From Blautia sp. (lineage in GTDB: Bacteria > Bacillota > Clostridia > Lachnospirales > Lachnospiraceae), in contig JAUUSJ010000004.1 of the NCBI GenBank assembly GCA_030841965.1, positions 1 through 64,000 of the forward strand: a stretch of DNA of 64,000 nucleotides. The letters run 5' to 3'. The translations under genes and the position numbers were made by a program. Every line of letters starts with the position of its first letter. Position 1 is the stretch's first letter. Under the pieces are notes generated by a model. That model ran no database searches, had not been told where the DNA came from, and saw only the letters and a program-made list of their open reading frames with translations. Shown one piece after another: positions 62,451 to 64,000 of the stretch.

Positions 62451-63182
62451 GGCTTTTACCCTCCTAGATATGGTTTTGTTTGGAGATTAGTATACATGAT
62501 TTTGGGAGTGTTGGGAACAGCCTTATTTGAAACTTGTATGACATCCTTTCTTTTAACGAACTGGTATTCACAACACTAGTTCGATTTTTTAGTTTCTTGT
62601 GAAATACTAAGTTTTACTAACCTCTAGTTTTTCAATTTCTTCAATTTCTTCTCAAATGTTGGATTTTGTAAGGTTCTCACATCCCTATTCTCAAGTACCG
62701 AAATGGTAGCAGGACAAAAAGAAGAGGAAGAGGACAAGGGGGTAACGAATTGTTATCGAGTTTGGGACAGCTAAGTTTCTGCTGCCAAATTAAGATATCT
62801 GTAGAGTTCTGTATAAGCTTTATATTTGCTCTTATTTGGCTTTTAGGTGGTGAATGGAGTATTCCAGCCGTTACAAGAAAAAGCAATCTAAAGGCAAATT
62901 TAGGGTGTCTGAGAACAACAAAAAAGAGTACCAAAACAGGGGGATAACGTTTGGTACTCTAATGATATATTGACATATGGGGAAGTGTTGAATCACTTTC
63001 TTTATTATCTCACATTTGTTTGGAAAAAGCAAGGAAAAATGAACACCAGTTCTTTAAAAATATGCTATTCTATCATTTCAAGTGTACTAAATATGTCAAA
63101 ATGTGACATGTTTATGCCATATGAAATAATGCTCTATGGTGAATGGTACGGAATGATAAAGAATGATAAAGCATTTTCCCTC
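62451..63182. other. Accessory intergenic stretch, no confident gene
   Basis: AT-rich DNA with no open frame of good quality. It contains an inverted repeat CGAACT/AGTTCG (62557-62583), a minus-strand terminator (62916-62960) that implies something was or is transcribed from the right, a GAAC-ACCA-GTTC box (63041-63052) and a weak 53-codon frame (63039-63200) discussed under rejected items. Confidence 0.5.
62916..62960 (-). terminator. Minus-strand terminator
   Basis: AGAGTACCAAA (62925-62935) is inverted perfectly at 62950-62960, and on the minus strand the stem is followed by T6. It would end leftward transcripts coming from the toxin-antitoxin region. Confidence 0.65.
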
Positions 63183-63211
63183 TTGCAATACTTGGCTTAA
63201 TGTGCTATAGT
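63183..63211 (+). promoter_or_regulatory. Promoter of antisense RNA 1
   Basis: TTGCAA at 63183-63188, 17-bp spacer, TATAGT at 63206-63211. The promoter at 63568-63596 shares the -35 box, spacing and the CTTAATGTGCTATA core. Confidence 0.75.
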
Positions 63212-63217
63212 AGGGGT

Positions 63218-63367
63218 ATAAAAATAACCGCCGCTATGTGGTAGATAGTGACGGTTAAAGGAAAACCAGAAGATAGATGAAGCCTATCCGCTCTGGTATT
63301 AAGTTAACAGTTACAAAATGCAAGCTGCCTACTCGAGCCAAGAGACAAGGCGGCTTGCTTATTTTCT
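63218..63367 (+). ncRNA. Antisense RNA 1 (type I antitoxin candidate)
   Basis: A predicted 150-nt transcript with three hairpins: AACCG/CGGTT (63226-63256), CCAGA/TCTGG (63266-63296) and a strong terminator GCAAGCTGCCT/AGGCGGCTTGC (63320-63358) followed by TTATTTT. It converges on toxin gene 1 and overlaps its stop codon region, as RatA does with txpA. Confidence 0.55.
63320..63367. terminator. Shared terminator of module 1
   Basis: The 11-bp stem (one mismatch) is followed by TTATTTTCT on the + strand and by ATTTTG on the minus strand, so both the small RNA and the toxin mRNA can end here. Confidence 0.65.
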
Positions 63368-63436
63368 ATAATTCAAAATTGCTACAATGAGCAAAGCTAC
63401 GCTCACAATTAAGCTTAACTCTTCGTATGTAGTCAT
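63359..63436 (-). CDS. Type I toxin-like hydrophobic peptide 1
   Basis: A 25-codon gene. The peptide starts MTTYEELSLIV, continues as one hydrophobic helix and ends NYRK, the pattern of the TxpA/BsrG and holin-like toxin family (MxTYExL plus helix plus basic tail). Its ribosome binding site is AGGGTGAGG just upstream, and a promoter TTGCTC-17-TATACT lies at 63523-63528/63500-63505 on the minus strand. It faces a convergent small RNA. Such peptides insert in the membrane and stop growth when the RNA antitoxin is lost. Family resemblance, size and layout agree; toxicity is untested. Confidence 0.7.
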   Translation of the reverse strand: MTTYEELSLIVSVALLIVAILNYRK

Positions 63437-63499
63437 AAGCCTCACCCTTTCTACGGAATAGAACGGATGACTGCACGCCTTTCTGATTTTCCTGTGTAA

Positions 63500-63528
63500 A
63501 GTATAGCATAATGAAACTCTATGAGCAA
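63500..63528 (-). promoter_or_regulatory. Promoter of toxin gene 1
   Basis: On the minus strand TTGCTC (63528-63523), 17-bp spacer, TATACT (63505-63500). The mRNA would start near 63493 with GGAAAATCAG, similar to a segment of antisense RNA 1. Confidence 0.6.
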
Positions 63529-63567
63529 CCATAAAACATGATAAAGTATCATGAGTGAATTTTTTGG

Positions 63568-63596
63568 TTGCAATATTTATCTTAATGTGCTATATT
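63568..63596 (+). promoter_or_regulatory. Promoter of antisense RNA 2
   Basis: TTGCAA at 63568-63573, 17-bp spacer, TATATT at 63591-63596; near-copy of the module 1 antisense promoter. Confidence 0.75.
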
Positions 63597-63602
63597 AAAG
63601 AC

Positions 63603-63700
63603 AGAAAAAGGGAAAGCCAAAGCGACTTACCCTTATAAATAATAAGTGACTATTTTTTTATATAGTCGCCATTATGTGGTAGTGATGGCGACTACTTTTT
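63603..63700 (+). ncRNA. Antisense RNA 2 (type I antitoxin candidate)
   Basis: A predicted 100-nt transcript. It starts with a GGG-AAAG/CTTA-CCC hairpin near 63610-63633 and ends at a strong terminator, AGTCGCCAT (63664-63672) with ATGGCGACT (63685-63693) and a T-run. The end overlaps the stop codon of toxin gene 2. A weaker possible end lies at 63653-63659 (T7). The terminator loop TATGTGGTAG is also found in the first hairpin of RNA 1. Confidence 0.55.
63664..63700 (+). terminator. Terminator of antisense RNA 2
   Basis: A nine-bp perfect stem with a 12-base loop followed by ACTTTTT. Confidence 0.75.
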
Positions 63701-63781
63701 CCCCTTGAATATCTGATAACACAGACCTACAAGGGAAATAAGAACTATGGTAAATTCAAACAAATCTGAATATGTAACCAT
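63692..63781 (-). CDS. Type I toxin-like hydrophobic peptide 2
   Basis: A 29-codon gene. The peptide begins MVTYSDLFEF, has one hydrophobic helix and ends QIFKGKK. The M-V-T-Y start, helix and basic tail fit the same holin-like toxin family as peptide 1. GGAGGGG five bases before the ATG is a very strong ribosome binding site; upstream on the mRNA TCCCTCC (complement of 63806-63812) could pair with it. The promoter has an extended -10 at 63874-63879. The convergent RNA 2 ends at the toxin stop. Confidence 0.7.
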   Translation of the reverse strand: MVTYSDLFEFTIVLISLVGLCYQIFKGKK

Positions 63782-63873
63782 AAGAACCCCTCCTTTCGTA
63801 AGATTGGAGGGATTTTTCTTTCTCCCTCCGTAAAAAGAGGGCAAGTCGCCTTGGCTTGGCTTTCCCAAATACC

Positions 63874-63902
63874 ATTATACCACAAGTTTTCACTAGTTTC
63901 AG
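63874..63902 (-). promoter_or_regulatory. Promoter of toxin gene 2
   Basis: On the minus strand CTGAAA (63902-63897), 17-bp spacer, TG-G-TATAAT (63879-63874), an extended -10 promoter. The mRNA starts near 63867 with GGGAAAGCC and has an 86-nt leader. Confidence 0.65.
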
Positions 63903-64000
63903 CTTATTTTTCAATACGCAAAATATTCCCTATTTTCTTTGTATATCGCCGTGAATGAGTGTACTAACACAAGAATCTACGCAATATTTTACTTGTTTTG

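Noticed and set aside
62557..62590. CGAACT/AGTTCG inverted repeat followed by T6
   Set aside because: Six-base arms with a 15-base loop are too weak for a terminator, and the spacing does not fit a LexA box.
62638..62735. Minus-strand frame reading PATISVLENRDVRTL, resembling the end of a helix-turn-helix regulator
   Set aside because: Only about 35 codons, preceded by a Ser-run and a stop, with no start or ribosome site. Resemblance is too short to support a pseudogene.
63039..63200. Possible 53-codon gene starting after AAGGA
   Set aside because: Weak ribosome site, no family resemblance, and its end overlaps the antisense RNA 1 promoter. Could be a decayed gene; not called.
1..64000. CRISPR arrays, rRNA, tRNA genes and insertion sequences
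   Set aside because: None seen on reading both strands; the only tandem repeats (122-225, 61979-62078) lack the repeat-spacer form. A covariance-model scan would be needed to exclude a tRNA with certainty.

Overview
The window is chromosomal DNA from a low-GC Gram-positive anaerobe, most likely a member of the Clostridia close to Lachnospiraceae. The evidence is a set of protein families typical of that group (DUF5688, DUF4250, DUF4358, an EFR1-type flavodoxin-ferredoxin, a YnbB-like PLP protein), strong AGGAGG-type ribosome binding sites, and conserved low-GC Gram-positive gene strings (miaB-mutS-mutL-miaA, mreBCD-PBP2-minCD-rodA-mgsA, yggS-sepF-ylmH). No genus can be named from the sequence alone. 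Nearly all genes lie on the + strand; there are no rRNA, tRNA, CRISPR or insertion-sequence genes that I can see.

Layout. 1-344: an intergenic stretch with a 15-bp inverted repeat and 41-bp tandem repeats. 345-5732: flavin reductase, DegV, DUF5688, cold-shock protein, DUF4250, a histidine phosphatase and the replication-fork ATPase RarA. 5811-9669: a cell-surface acylation cassette (SGNH hydrolase, DUF4358, MBOAT acyltransferase, DHHW protein). 9699-13070: HAD phosphatase and a MecA-type class B penicillin-binding protein with a long Thr/Ser tail. 13153-15700: M18 aminopeptidase (minus strand) and an EFR1 flavodoxin-ferredoxin. 15933-23186: a probable operon for a surface fibre or matrix, made of a 1370-residue thioester/SpaA/leucine-rich-repeat adhesin, a SipW-type signal peptidase, two proteins with SipW-type signal peptides, and a protein with a QPKTG sortase signal. 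This is the best candidate for an undescribed system.

23354-32664: tRNA modification and mismatch repair (MiaB, MutS, MutL, MiaA), YnbB-like enzyme, RadC. 32679-42380: cell shape and division (MreB, MreC, MreD, PBP2, MinC, MinD, RodA), methylglyoxal synthase and a lipoprotein D,D-carboxypeptidase. MinE and DivIVA are both missing from the places where they usually sit. 42381-46817: a structured leader ahead of a small P-loop protein, a radical SAM protein, an HlyD-like membrane protein, YggS and SepF. 46817-53174: YlmH, AroB, LspA, an RluD-type pseudouridine synthase, S15 with its autoregulatory leader, O-acetylhomoserine sulfhydrylase, D-aminoacyl-tRNA deacylase and a TepA-like ClpP homologue. 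53293-61655: FtsK/SpoIIIE, folate one-carbon enzymes (Fhs, FolD), RimO, PgsA, CinA.

61656-64000 is an accessory tail: a phage-type DUF1492-like gene, degraded noncoding DNA, and two tandem type I toxin-antitoxin modules. Each module has a 25- or 29-codon hydrophobic peptide gene on the minus strand, too short for ordinary gene finders, facing a convergent small RNA on the + strand driven by a near-identical promoter.

All functional names are from recognised motifs and gene order; no database search was run.
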